Shown piece after piece: positions 36,934-47,749 of a stretch of 64,000 nt of DNA. The notes beneath the pieces are model-generated. The model was given only the letters and a program-made list of their open reading frames with translations, did no database searches and had not been told where the DNA came from. The stretch is from assembly GCA_008508345.1 (NCBI GenBank), contig QNGE01003889.1:1-64000 (forward strand), written 5' to 3'. A program made the position numbers and the translations under genes. Source of the stretch: Paragonimus westermani. Its lineage: Eukaryota; Platyhelminthes; Trematoda; Plagiorchiida; Troglotrematidae. Numbering within the stretch: position 1 is the first letter of the stretch; every line of letters starts with the position of its first letter.

Positions 36934-38345
36934 CTATGATACCAAAGAAGAACGCGATTGTAGAGCGAGGGAGAAATATATTTCCGAATGTTTTATGCTA
37001 AAAGCGACGTCATCTGCATATTTAGACAAAACAAGTCCGTGGGAATGTGCACGGGGCTCCCATGACAAGGAAAAAAGGGCGGCACAATTGCTCTTCGGAG
37101 GACACTGGGATTCAAGATTTTTGAAGATTCTTGACCATTTAAATGGTTGTTCTGGGGGGTGATTCGAAAAAGGGTATTTCAACAACATTGTACGAAGTTG
37201 TTGGGTGCCATCCTTATTGAGAAGACGAATCAAAGCCCCTTTGTTAATGCGGCTGAAAACATTGCTATACTCGAGAAAACAAACGGACCGTCCTACATTT
37301 GCTATCGAAGGATGACAGCTTTGAGTGGTCCAGACACAGGACAGTACGTCGGCAGTCAATCGGAACTAACCATACACAAAATGATGTGGATCAATGTGTC
37401 TATATTCTGTAACATTAGTCGTTCAATGGAAAGCTTCGCAAAAAACTTAATCTCACCGAGGTGCACGGGATTGGTCGAAGTTTGGATGTGGCTTCTGTTG
37501 GTACCGGCATGATGACAACAGTTCTCCAACACTCAGCAATTTTCCTCTGTGTGATGCACCCTGTGAATATATCTGCAAAAGGCTGAAAGCTAAAATTTCA
37601 CTTTTCTCGGAGCAAAACTGACGACAGTCCATCCGGCCCTATTTTTGTGCCTGCCTTGATTTTGATCATTTCCGTGTACACATCTGTGTGTTCAATACGG
37701 AAGGAGTTTTCAGTTGGAAGAAGCGATTCACATGCGGAAGATAGACGGGCGTTTAGTGAATTTCCAAAATCACGGTTCAACAGAAAAGATTCTTGTGGCA
37801 GGCACCTGACACCACTTAGCCGTTTCGTTACCTTCCAGGCTTTGCGCCAGCGTTTGTTATCGAACAGTGTCTGAGTGTACACTGCAGTAGGGTGACGTAA
37901 TTCATTTTTGCTTGCTGAAGATAGTGATTTCACTACTGCATAGATCATTGCTTGATATCTACACTCTTTCATTCGATAGAACTTCGACTGAAGAAAGAGA
38001 AACCTATCATCATGTACGAGTGATCTCTCAGAAGCAACAGACGTTAATTCGGAATTTCAAATAACTAGTGATTTAGTCACAAGGGTCAGAATGATCAGGA
38101 TTGCAAAATAGTCCAAAGCATACCTTGGAAATGATTTCTGTTAGTCTGTCAAATTTTTCAGGAGGATACTGTTGTTGTCCTAATTCGCGATCTATGCAAC
38201 CAGTTAACTGCCAGTGGAAAGTTTTGCTATTAACATCAAGACAGCCTAACCGTTTAGTGTGAATTACCCAGTGGTGAATACAAGAACAAATTTGTGGGTT
38301 GTTTACGAAAGTTACATCGAGATGAGCTCCCACTCTTGCAAGCAA
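36934..38345 (-). pseudogene. CR1/Jockey-like LINE reverse transcriptase remnant
   Basis: Read on the - strand, an endonuclease-to-RT linker (38345-38073) is followed by a 125-codon frame (37972-37598). That frame has WKVTKRLSG and ends in TKIGPDGLSSVLLREK, the RT GPDG box. After breaks in frame the last piece (37359-36934) holds LSKYADDVAF, with the intact YADD catalytic motif at 37023-37001. Box order and spacing fit a non-LTR RT distinct from the RTE copies. The exact clade is uncertain. It is broken by stops between the pieces and runs against the receptor gene. Confidence 0.75.
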
Positions 38346-39614
38346 ACTAATATTTCGTAGGCCGAGTGCGGTGAAGAACCTAGTATCTGATCGAATAGAA
38401 TTGGCTAACAGAATGCACCAAAAGCATACTCGTATTCCAAAACACTAGTAAAGTACGTTGGTGATTATATTTATCTGTTAAATCGTGCAAGCGATTGTTA
38501 AATATTGGCAAATACATTAAGCTGATATTCACTCAGATACCTGGGTTTGCACTGTACATTATTGCAGCTTACAGGGACTGTGTTATATTCGTATCTACTG
38601 CGTGCTGATTGACATCCGGAAAGTTTTGTTCGTGTGGCAACACCTCCACTACCATTTCGTTAACGTACTCAGCTATCCACACGATTGGACGAGAAACCAT
38701 CAATCTGAACAACACCATCTTTAATGTCTGGATTCAACCTGATCTCCTGTAACTTAATTGATCCCAATTGCTCGTATTTCCGTCGTTGAATAATGTTAGT
38801 TAGATCGATCATCTTTTCGAGGAATGGGAATTCACATTCTTATTACATTTTGTTTCTTGAGCATCACTTTTCATCCCACACGATGCTTTCTAGCAGCCCC
38901 ACTATTTTTCGACAGTTTCTTGTACGATTATTTTTTTTACCAGTAGTCTGAAAAAGTATAATCGGTCCAACTGTGTACAAGCTTTCAACTTCTTCAAACT
39001 ATTGATAAACAGATTGAGAACAATACAACGTTATGAGCAATTTATAATACTCTCGGTCTCAACCACCTCGAGTGGCCTTCCTCAGGTGTGTTACTAAACA
39101 CGACGCCCAAACTGTTTAACTTCGTTCGTACTAAATTTAGTGCGGATATCCTCTTTGAACTACGGTATGAGTGTTGAAACACTTTGATATTCACACAGTA
39201 TGATGAGCCATAAAGAGAGCGAAGCTCGTGTATGATTCTTTTCAAAAAGGAATGACTATAAAATCTGTGGTAATGTGACAGCTGCGATTAATTACGAGGA
39301 ATTTTTGATTTATTTGAATTGAAATTCTCTATTGCTAGCCAGTAGTCAAAGTACGACCCAACGATTTGATGATTTTTGCTATTTCATCTTGGGGAAAAGT
39401 CCTAGTTGTTGTGTCATAGATTAGCATCAACAGGACATTTACTATCTTCTGTAGAGGCGGTCTAGTACTCTGGGCATTACTTGCAATTAATTGCGGATGT
39501 GACCGAGTGTTTACCTATGATGACTTGGTCATGCCTGATGTATGGTCAATGATGCATTTGTCAACATGGTTGCTTCATGATAAGTGACAGCGAAACTCGA
39601 ATCTGGAAAGGTTT

Positions 39615-39705
39615 TATGAAATGGCAGCTGCGATCCATCGTAAGTGATGTTCAATTTACGTAAGACCGAAATCCCCTACCATTCACCAGTAGTATACAGT
39701 TTCCA
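39615..39705 (+). repeat. Dispersed repeat, tail copy
   Basis: It contains CAGCTGCGATCCATCGTAAGTGATG and then CCCCTACCATTCACCAGTAGTATACAG. It is a diverged copy of the tail at 29035-29140. Confidence 0.5.
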
Positions 39706-40137
39706 CTAGTAACCACCGCTTGTCCACCTCACTAATGTCTTCCAGCGCTACGAAGTTTTGCTGCCATCCGCAATTCTATTGTTCGCTTCCGGTGCTAATT
39801 TTCAGCTCTTTTGCTGGTCGATTTAAATTGATTACTTCCGTTGCATGTCATAATACTGATAGGTATGATTAAGCAGTACACCATACTGCTGAAAATCTGC
39901 ATGTATATCTTTTGTCTATCTTACCGGACAGCTGACGTTTTAGCCCATCTGTACAACCGAAGCGACCTCAGGCTGTAACTCCGTAACTTTCCGAGTCAGC
40001 TTCCAGTTCACCGCCATTTAAGTGTCTTCTAGACATTATTTTCGATGTAACGCTTCCCTTGTCTCCTTCTCAGTACCGCACATGTTGCATCGTTTTTCTT
40101 CCAGATCGCTATCCGTTTTCCTTTACGTCTTTTCCAG

Positions 40138-40225
40138 ACCACTTCTATGTTCCGCTCAGTCTAGCTTTGGCTGTTCTCATTTGCTTCTTTGTCGGCGTTG
40201 TGTGGACCGTACACCGCAAAACAAG
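40138..40225 (+). CDS. INSR-like: Insulin receptor exon: transmembrane segment
   Basis: This is an 88-base exon that starts with two bases completing an Asp codon and leaves two bases of an Arg codon. It reads HFYVPLSLALAVLICFF, then VGVVW, then TVHRKT. That is a single hydrophobic helix of about 20 residues followed by the basic stop-transfer residues expected on the cytoplasmic side. The acceptor follows a good pyrimidine tract (ctttacgtcttttccag). A second acceptor 33 bases upstream (AG at 40103-40104) keeps the same phase and would add eleven residues. The phase fits both neighbours. Confidence 0.85.
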
Positions 40226-41194
40226 GTTGGTTCTTTGTCTTACCTGTATCCTGCATAGGATCCCTTACTGCTAACAGGTTATTTCATTCTGTACTTGCAG
40301 AACATATCTTCGTTTACTTTAAGTGATAGTCAAACCGAGATACTATTGTTGACGGTGACCACAAGTTCCGTTTATCCTAATTCAGTCGTTATGCCGTTGT
40401 CCCATGATATATGTGGTAGGAGTTTGGGATAGTTTAACGAACAACTGCAGTCACATAGAAGCTAATAAACACGCAATATGCTTGTGGGCTAGTACATGTC
40501 GGTTACACGATGGGACGCTTCTATGTTGAGGTGATTGAACGTTTGCCCAAACGGTTACTGAACTCCAGAGATCGTGTTCATGCAACTCGTTGACTGCACA
40601 CTGGGCTCACACTCTAATCGGTCTCATTTCGTGTGATCAACCGTCAAGGGCACGCACGTTTATTTGCACTTTACCGAACCCCCATCGATCTAGGAATATA
40701 AGCTGAAGGAGTTTTTGACGTATTTATGCCTTCCACAATAAGCAAAACGTCAGTCTTTCATCTTCTTTTGTATGGTTACACTTATTCATGCAACTAGCGT
40801 AAGTTGTTTCTATGTAAATGATCCACAAAGCGAATTAAGCTGATCGGAGACCGCTAAAGCTCTTTTTCGTGCATCGTCCCCCACTCTGGCCGTGTGATCT
40901 AGGCAGACCGAGTAATGTAGAAGACGAATACAATGTTAACTGAGTTCTCAAGTGGACTTCGAAGAAAGTTAGGTCATTGGATTTCTCTTGGACTATCTTC
41001 TGTTTCTTACATTTTCGCCTCGGGATGTGTTGATCAGTTTCATCGATACGTCTACTATCTACTGTACTGAGCTTCTTGAAACATTCATCATGTCTTTCAT
41101 CGTTTTCTATTTCGCTATCTTCTTTATCACCGCTATATTTACAGTTTTCATGTTTTCAATTTCATTGTGTCACCATCACGTTTCCTCCCGACAG
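40226..41194 (+). other. Intron between the transmembrane and kinase N-lobe exons
   Basis: The intron has donor gttggt and acceptor in cgtttcctcccgacag. Nothing else was recognised in it. Confidence 0.7.
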
Positions 41195-41453
41195 ACAACG
41201 CTTTGCATCGAACAAGGCTGTTGGCGAATCACTTTTCGGTATTTCAAATGAATGGACGATCCGTCCGGAAGACTTGAAATTGAATTGGAATCATCCGTTA
41301 GGACAGGGATCATTCGGGATGGTCTTTTCTGGTGTACTGACGCGCTTCACCACTCCCGCTGCCATTGAACTTTTTGATCGGCGTGTTGACACTGTTCGGT
41401 CATCGTGGTTCGGTGAACGTGCAAAAGTCAGCCGTGTGGATGTTGCTGTAAAG
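41195..41453 (+). CDS. INSR-like: Insulin receptor exon: juxtamembrane and kinase N-lobe
   Basis: The first base completes an Arg codon and the exon ends in phase 0 at AAG|gtagat. The juxtamembrane part (QRFASNKAVGESLFGISN) is short and has no NPXY motif. The kinase starts at EWTIRPEDLKL and has the glycine loop GQGSFGMVFSG. The exon ends with DVAVK, whose Lys is the ATP-anchoring lysine. Between the glycine loop and VAVK there are about 36 residues, against 13 in the human receptor. The beta2-beta3 turn therefore carries an insertion of roughly 23 residues. The domain is cytoplasmic and phosphorylates itself and docking proteins after insulin binding. Confidence 0.95.
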
Positions 41454-43426
41454 GTAGATTGATTTGGCTTTTTGATTACGCTTGTACTATCGTTCTAGCT
41501 ATAGTTAAGATGTCAAACGATCTCACGGCGCATCGACTGATGCAAGCCATCTGGAGGGTTCAGAGTGATTCGGCATAGGCAAATACAAACAACTATCAAC
41601 CGTTCATGCTTAGTTGATCGTACCCGTAGGCCATGGTTCATACAAGCTGCAACTGTCAACGCTAAAAGGAATGACAGATATTCAACTTCAGTGGCTAGAA
41701 TCTTGCCATTTTATAACTCGGTTGTGTATAATGCAATACACCGAACTCATACAGATTGCCTTGTGAATACCGCATTATTGACTTATACATAGCTCTCGCA
41801 CTTTGATTTTGGTCGTTCGAATTCGATTTTTTTTTCACGGAAATTTTGTTCACTTCGCTGCTCCTCTTTGGTGTCTGGACCATAACTTTCTCATGGTTAT
41901 ACAACTATCAGGCGTCAGTACCAACCATCGATTTATTGATGCCGCTAGTAGCTTATGAATTTTTGCGGCGTTTTAACACGGATACCTTTATCAAAGCTCG
42001 GCCTACACAACTTTACTGATCTGCTTTCACTGACTTCGAATGAACGTTTGTTGGTGGAATATAATTCACCAACAAATTTTGTTTGCCGTCTCAAAGCTCC
42101 CATGCTGTCATTGAAGAAAAATTTGGGTTGGTGGACGTACTCACCGTTAGGCCAGTACGTGACCAAGAAATACATTTTGTTTAGAATGTTATTGGTTGAG
42201 AAAGCGTTCCGTTTGAGGTAAAACATTCATAGGGTGGCTGAGACAATCTGTAAATGGAGTTCGGGTTTTTGAGTTGCTGGATGAAGGCTAAAATAGGTGC
42301 AACGGCTTGAATGGGCTTCTTGTGACAGTAAATCACGGAATTAGATCACCCAATCGCGATCGGCTCAGCTGTCATGATGTAGGGTGGTGTTGTACCGGCC
42401 TTGGCTGATGTCTGAGTGCTTTGCAGATAATTCTGATAGGCAGACTATGGGTTACGTTGCGGCCTACTTTAGCTTCGCGTTGAACAATTGCCTGGTGATG
42501 TTCCCCTATCCGACATGTCGGGATGCCTCATCGTGTATTCGACCTTTTTCACTGTACTACAGCAGGGGATGGGATAAACAAGCGTATTTCGAATGTGGGC
42601 GTGCATCTGTATGAAACAGCATCCTAGTCATCGGAACAAGACTTGTGGTGTTGCATCGGCTGAGGTTAAAACCGTCTACTGCTTAGTCATCTTCGAAAGC
42701 GGGCTTACCAAATACGGTGTACCTCGTCGCCCTGTAAACCAAGGGGCATGAACTTTCTATCATGTTCTTTGGGATAAATTCTTCAAATTCATCATTCTTT
42801 CTCAGGAGGTTGGTAGTTTGGAGATGCTCCTGTCCGGATACGTCTTCTGAGCGATTTTTCCTCATTTCACTCGTAAAGCGGTGAATAAGTTTCTTCTTTA
42901 TTTTAAGAGGTTGTTGAAACTGTTATACCTTCCTGATCAGGTCAGCTTTCTGTAGACAGATCTCAACGAGCCGTGTAGTAGTCCGAATAGATCAACAACT
43001 AAGGTACGTGAGGGGCCGTGTATTTCTTTTTATGCGAATTACATAGAAGGGTGTATATCATTAACCCCACGTAGGTTTTCAAAGACGCGAGCCGCCCATT
43101 GTTATAAATATCTCGTCTTTAATACGGCAGTGGAAACATAGGTCTTCAGTCGCACGTTTCATTCGGTCGTGTTCGAAGTCGTTGGTGAATGTCAACTGGC
43201 AGCTCCTAGAAAACTGTGGTGTATCACGACCACTTTTTGCCTCATTTCACCATTGCTCGCCACGTAACGGGGTATACACCGGTCAAACCCTTGGTACCGA
43301 TCACTTTAGGCTAATTATTTGCAATATCCATGATTTGGCTACCCAAGTTCCATCTGCTACCAACCTACCTGATGTTTTTCAAGAGTTCATTTTGAGCTGA
43401 TTATGAATATTGTCATCACCTTCCAG
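41454..43426 (+). other. Intron inside the kinase N-lobe
   Basis: The intron is phase 0, with donor gtagat and acceptor in catcaccttccag. No repeat or gene was recognised. The overlapping frames around 41945-42226 on both strands have no motif. Confidence 0.6.
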
Positions 43427-43543
43427 ATTATGAATACCGGTTCCAGCGTGGACGATGTTCGGGAGTTTCTAAGCGAAGCAGCGTTTATGAAGAGTTTTCC
43501 GTGTCCACATGCCGTACGAATGCTGGGTATCGTCTGTCCCAAT
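43427..43543 (+). CDS. INSR-like: Insulin receptor exon: kinase alpha-C helix
   Basis: This exon has 39 codons and is phase 0 at both ends. It carries DVREFLSEAAFMKSF, in which the Glu of SEA is the alpha-C glutamate that pairs with the N-lobe lysine. PHAVRMLGIVCPN follows, matching human HHVVRLLGVVSKG. The donor is AAT|gtaagc. All key residues are present. Confidence 0.95.
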
Positions 43544-43641
43544 GTAAGCATAATTAGCTTAGTAACCCATGGTATGGCCACGGCGCAAGATTGTTGATGG
43601 TTTGTGACCTAACTATCTCTTGTGGTTCGATTATCCCCTAG

Positions 43642-43888
43642 TTCTCGTGGACCGAACCCCCTGCTCTTGTCATGGAGCTCATGTCTTTAGGAGATTTGGC
43701 CAGTTATCTTCGTCAGCGTTTGTCTAATGATGCCTTCGCCGAGGCGTCCGTGCATCCCCAGTTTGCCTACAACTGGTCCGCTCAGATTGCCGATGGTATG
43801 GTCTACCTGGCCGATCAGCAGTTGATCCATCGAGATTTGGCCGCTCGCAATTGTCTAGTGGACAGCAGCTTGACAGTCAAAATTGCCG
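43642..43888 (+). CDS. INSR-like: Insulin receptor exon: hinge and catalytic loop
   Basis: The exon follows a 98-base intron. It reads ALVMELMSLGDLASYLRQ (gatekeeper Met and hinge, human TLVVMELMAHGDLKSYLR). QIADGMVYLADQQLIHRDL, AARNCLVD follow, with the HRDLAARN catalytic loop intact. It stops after VKIA with one base of the DFG aspartate codon. The kinase-insert segment between LRQ and YNW is about as long as in the human receptor but has a different sequence. This exon alone identifies an active-type receptor tyrosine kinase of the insulin receptor group. Confidence 0.97.
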
Positions 43889-46423
43889 GTATGCGTAATT
43901 GATTTGCCGCAACTCTGCGATCGTTTGCTGTTGAGCTTGTGGACTGTGTATGTATGTATGAACAACGTAACGTTGACTCCCTATCGATAATTTCATTTTA
44001 ACCTTCCAATTAAACCTCTTAAAAATCCACTTCATATTCGCCAGATATTGGCATACATTAGCACACCTACACTAACTCAGTGCTGCCGATATGTAGTTTA
44101 GCGATTTTATTAACTTTCTGCTAGGCTGCGTTCACACTGGACCGATTGGTGTTTCACTCTTGACTTCATTTTTGTGAAACCCTTTCCTTGGCACTAGAGC
44201 GCGTTATGTTTAAAACCTATTGGTTAGCATTGGAGTTTCGCTAGCTGTATGAGTTGGTAAATATCCGTTGTGTTGATTTACTGTTTCCAGTATGGTTCAA
44301 CAAACTGTTCTCCCTTGTAACTTCCAAAAGACCGCCATTGGCAACTCGGTGGCTTGCTTTATTAACAGTTAGAACATCCGAACGATTAAGCACGAATGAT
44401 CGCCTTGATGTAATATTTGAATTCATTTATGGCCAGATAAGCAGTCTTCCCATTGTTCCTTTTGCCAAAATGCCCATAACCTGACCGGTTGATCCTGCTT
44501 TCTCATCCTACAAAGTGTAGTCAGCCTGTAAGCTATAGTTTGGCAGACGTCGGACGGCAAAGAGCCGAAAAGCTTCTACTACATAATTTGGACATACGTC
44601 TGTTGATTCTGCATGACCTCAAAATTGATTGGTAACGCGTATTCGATGGGCCACGTCTCATTGTGATAAATCGATTTCCATGCAAGAAATTATTAACGTC
44701 AGATGATTAAAATAATTCTAGTTAATCAACCTCTTCAGGTGACAGTTCAAGATAGCAATGAAGACGGTACTAATCGTAACAATGATAAGCATACTAAAAA
44801 TGACAAACCTTACTTGGGATTCCTCGGGGAAACTTAATTTGTGCAAAGCCAGTAGGCGTTGTGTCAGATGAGCACTGAATAAGGTGGCCAAAACAGTGCA
44901 AGCTAATGCAATAGTCCGACCGGATGCAGGATGAATACATGGGACAGGTAGCACACGGAAGACACTCTTGTTTCGTCAATAGGAACCGATGTGGAAGCAG
45001 TCTAACGAATGGCAATAAAAGAACGCTTCAGCGTCTTGGCAAATTATCTTTCCGAGTGACTTAACTGTATCGAATCTAGTCAGACAGTGGTTTAACTGGG
45101 CTTTTGCGCGGGAGTTACTGAAAATCAGCACTTCAAAGCTTCTCATGCATAGTTTAGGTTACACAAGTGTCGTTTGTTGTCGTTCACGTTGGTCAATAAA
45201 GCATGAATTTCAGCGCATTCGCACGTTCAGAGCGCGTTGTAACGTTTCTTTTTTGCAGTTGACCTGAACTGGGCAGAGGGAGACATTTCAGTTGGTACAC
45301 ACCTCCAACGATAATCAACAGAATGCAGGGCAACCGCTGGCTTAATGGTCTACATAGCATCGTAATTTTGCTTCAGCTGAGAATTCCTTTTCGCGAAATT
45401 ATCGATTGGAATCTACAGTACGGTACTCCGCCCCATTATGCAGTTATCGTCGGAGAATGTAGTAGCCTCTTTGAAGGTGCGATTAAAATTGTGCGCCCAG
45501 TAAAGGGGGCTGCTTTGCGAAGCGGCTCCTGCTATCTGTGAGATTGCTCACTCCTATCGCTTATTTTTTTCGCGAAACAACTACATACATTGGTTTTGTT
45601 ATCACAGATGGAATATTTCGACGGCTATCCGAGGATAATTGCCTTTCCTTCAGATCTGGTCGGCGTACTACTGACTTAGACCGGCTAGTTTCTAGCGTAA
45701 ACCTTTGGACATTTCGTTCATGCTCTATAACACGTTCACCTGAAACTGTTTTGTATTCTTTAAAAACTCCAGCATCCGGGTTTTTTTCTTGACGATAGAA
45801 TCGAAGTATGCATACGCTTCAATTACTTTATACCTGAAGAAACGGTTGACTTGCGATTAGCAATTGCCCCTGCATGTCATTAGCTATCAAGGAAGATGTA
45901 TGTCCACTCAAACCTTTGGTTTTTCAGCTCACCTAAGCTTCACAAATTGAACTTCCTGATTTATTCTGATTAAGTGAATATGTTTAACCCAATGCACTGC
46001 TGAGTGTGTGCAACCCGGTGTCTATGACACAAACGGAGCCATGCAAATGTTTCGTTGCCCACTTTCACAATCAAACCGTCATCTGACCCAGTCATATTTG
46101 ATTACGTCACTCAGAATGACGATTCGCCCAAGTGGCGAAGATAATAAGTGACAAAACGATTGCTTACCTCACGCGTTCGTGTCACAATTATCCAGACGCG
46201 TAGATGGATCGAAGACCGCCGATCGGTTTATGCGTTCATTTCAGATATGTGGATAGTCCAGTGGATAGCAGCTTGACTTGTGTTACAAAGTCAAACAAAC
46301 ATACGGATGGAGCAGACAATTAAGTTTTTATAGAGAGGTATTAATAAATCTTCAAACCATTTAGTTTTCTTTATTGAGCACATATTTCTCAAAACCGGCA
46401 TTCGTCGTTTTTGTGTGTTTCAG
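43889..46423 (+). other. Intron before the activation loop
   Basis: The donor is gtatgc and the acceptor is in tttgtgtgtttcag. A - strand hydrophobic frame at 44718-44954 could be read as two membrane helices, but it has no start codon or family match. Nothing else was recognised. Confidence 0.55.
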
Positions 46424-46553
46424 ATTTCGGACTAGCTCGCTTTTTGGACGGATCAGAGTATTATCGCAAATATGGACAAGCTCGTTTGCCCATCCGTTGG
46501 ATGTCTCCAGAAGCACTTAGCTCCGCTTATTTCACTTTGAAATCTGATGTTTG
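46424..46553 (+). CDS. INSR-like: Insulin receptor exon: activation loop
   Basis: The first two bases complete the Asp of DFG. DFGLARFLDGSEYYRKYG is followed by RLPIRWMSPEAL and LKSDVW. The twin tyrosines EYYRK match the human autophosphorylation pair. The first human activation-loop tyrosine is replaced by Asp (LDGSEYY against IYETDYY), and there is an extra Tyr after RK. The APE motif reads SPE. The exon ends with TG before gtgagt, and the next exon completes Trp. Confidence 0.97.
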
Positions 46554-47605
46554 GTGAGTAGTTTAAATAGACAGAGCTGTTACTCCGTTTTGTTTTACTA
46601 GTACTTGCGCTGACAAATCGAGAAATTGTCCAATGCTGATTACACAAAAACTCGTTCTAATACGGTGCTGTCCACTGTCATTCGTACATCATGTAGTTGA
46701 GCCATTTTATCAATGTTCCTACTCGTCAAATTTTGACGTAGCCGATGCTCCGTCTACTCGACTATTAGCTGTTTCAATTTAGTAAGTATTTGCCACGCCA
46801 GTTGCTTTTTTCGGTCGAGTCTGTGTCGTTTTAATGCAGAACTCTGACAATGTTATGATCACAATTAGTAGTTAGTAGTTCTCGGTTTACTCTTATTTTC
46901 TTGTTGTACTGTTGCGCCCTATCGGGCTAGTAGTAGTACTCTCGCAACTCGGTTTCCAAAATACAGGCTAGTAAGGAGGCATGTTTTGTTGCTAATTTAG
47001 TTACGCTTGTTTAACATCACAATTTTTGATTACCACCTGTCAGGAATCCTAAATTGCCTGTTATCAGGTCTGACGATTCGTTTGCTGAGTGTTGCTTAGT
47101 GGTAACTACGGTGCGTTTGGGTCGTCTTATCGGCATATTTACCCTATACTACAAGTAGAGGCGAATTGAGGGAGCGTACGATTATCCTTATTCACGAGAT
47201 AATTTATCCTTATCGCATTGAATTATGGCGGATCAACTCTTCGTAGTTAGCCACGAAGAAATTTCTCGACGAATCCTATTCAAAAGTTTTCATGACCTTC
47301 GTTCCCCGTTCGCCGTTTACATGCTCATTAGGACTATGATAGCTACATTCACTTTTGATGCGATGGTGAACTGTGATAAGGACGTTAAATCTCTCAGGTG
47401 TTTCTGAATAAATTTTGTTTCCGTTACGTTCTGCAAACAAGTTCCACTTTGCTCTCAGTGTTATTTAGACTGTTACTAATTCATCTACTTGACAACTCAG
47501 GCTTTGCTACTGGTAACCGTGAGACAATAGAATCGCCAACTCGCATGCTGGCTGTACGTTAACCTGAGTTCTCCTTTCTTACTCTCATGTACACTTCCGC
47601 AACAG
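46554..47605 (+). other. Intron between activation-loop and C-lobe exons
   Basis: The donor is gtgagt and the acceptor is in cacttccgcaacag. No feature was recognised inside this 1,052-base intron. Confidence 0.7.
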
Positions 47606-47749
47606 GTCGTACGGTGTTGTGCTATGGGAGATTGTTACTTATGCCGCGCTACCCTATTCTGGATTGTCACATGAACAAGTCATTCAGCACGTAATAAACG
47701 GAGGACAGTTAGATTTGAGTGACTGGCCCTCACAACTGCCCACGACTCT
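47606..47749 (+). CDS. INSR-like: Insulin receptor exon: kinase C-lobe
   Basis: It begins with the base completing Trp and reads [19 protein letters not shown], then [18 protein letters not shown], aligned to human SFGVVLWEITSLAEQPYQG and LSNEQVLKFVMDGGYLD. LSHEQV is a signature of this receptor family. Two bases of a Leu codon are left before gtaagt. No residue expected in this part of the fold is missing. Confidence 0.96.

Larger units (their letters stand above)
36108..40137 (+). other. 4-kb intron before the transmembrane exon
   Basis: The intron contains a - strand LINE remnant (36934-38345) and two copies of the dispersed tail repeat (36600-36650 and 39615-39705). The rest, including 38350-39600, shows nothing recognisable. 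Confidence 0.6.

Noticed and set aside
44718..44954. - strand hydrophobic frame resembling two membrane helices
   Set aside because: It has no ATG start, no convincing splice sites, no polyadenylation signal and no family signature. The hydrophobicity can come from T-rich sequence.
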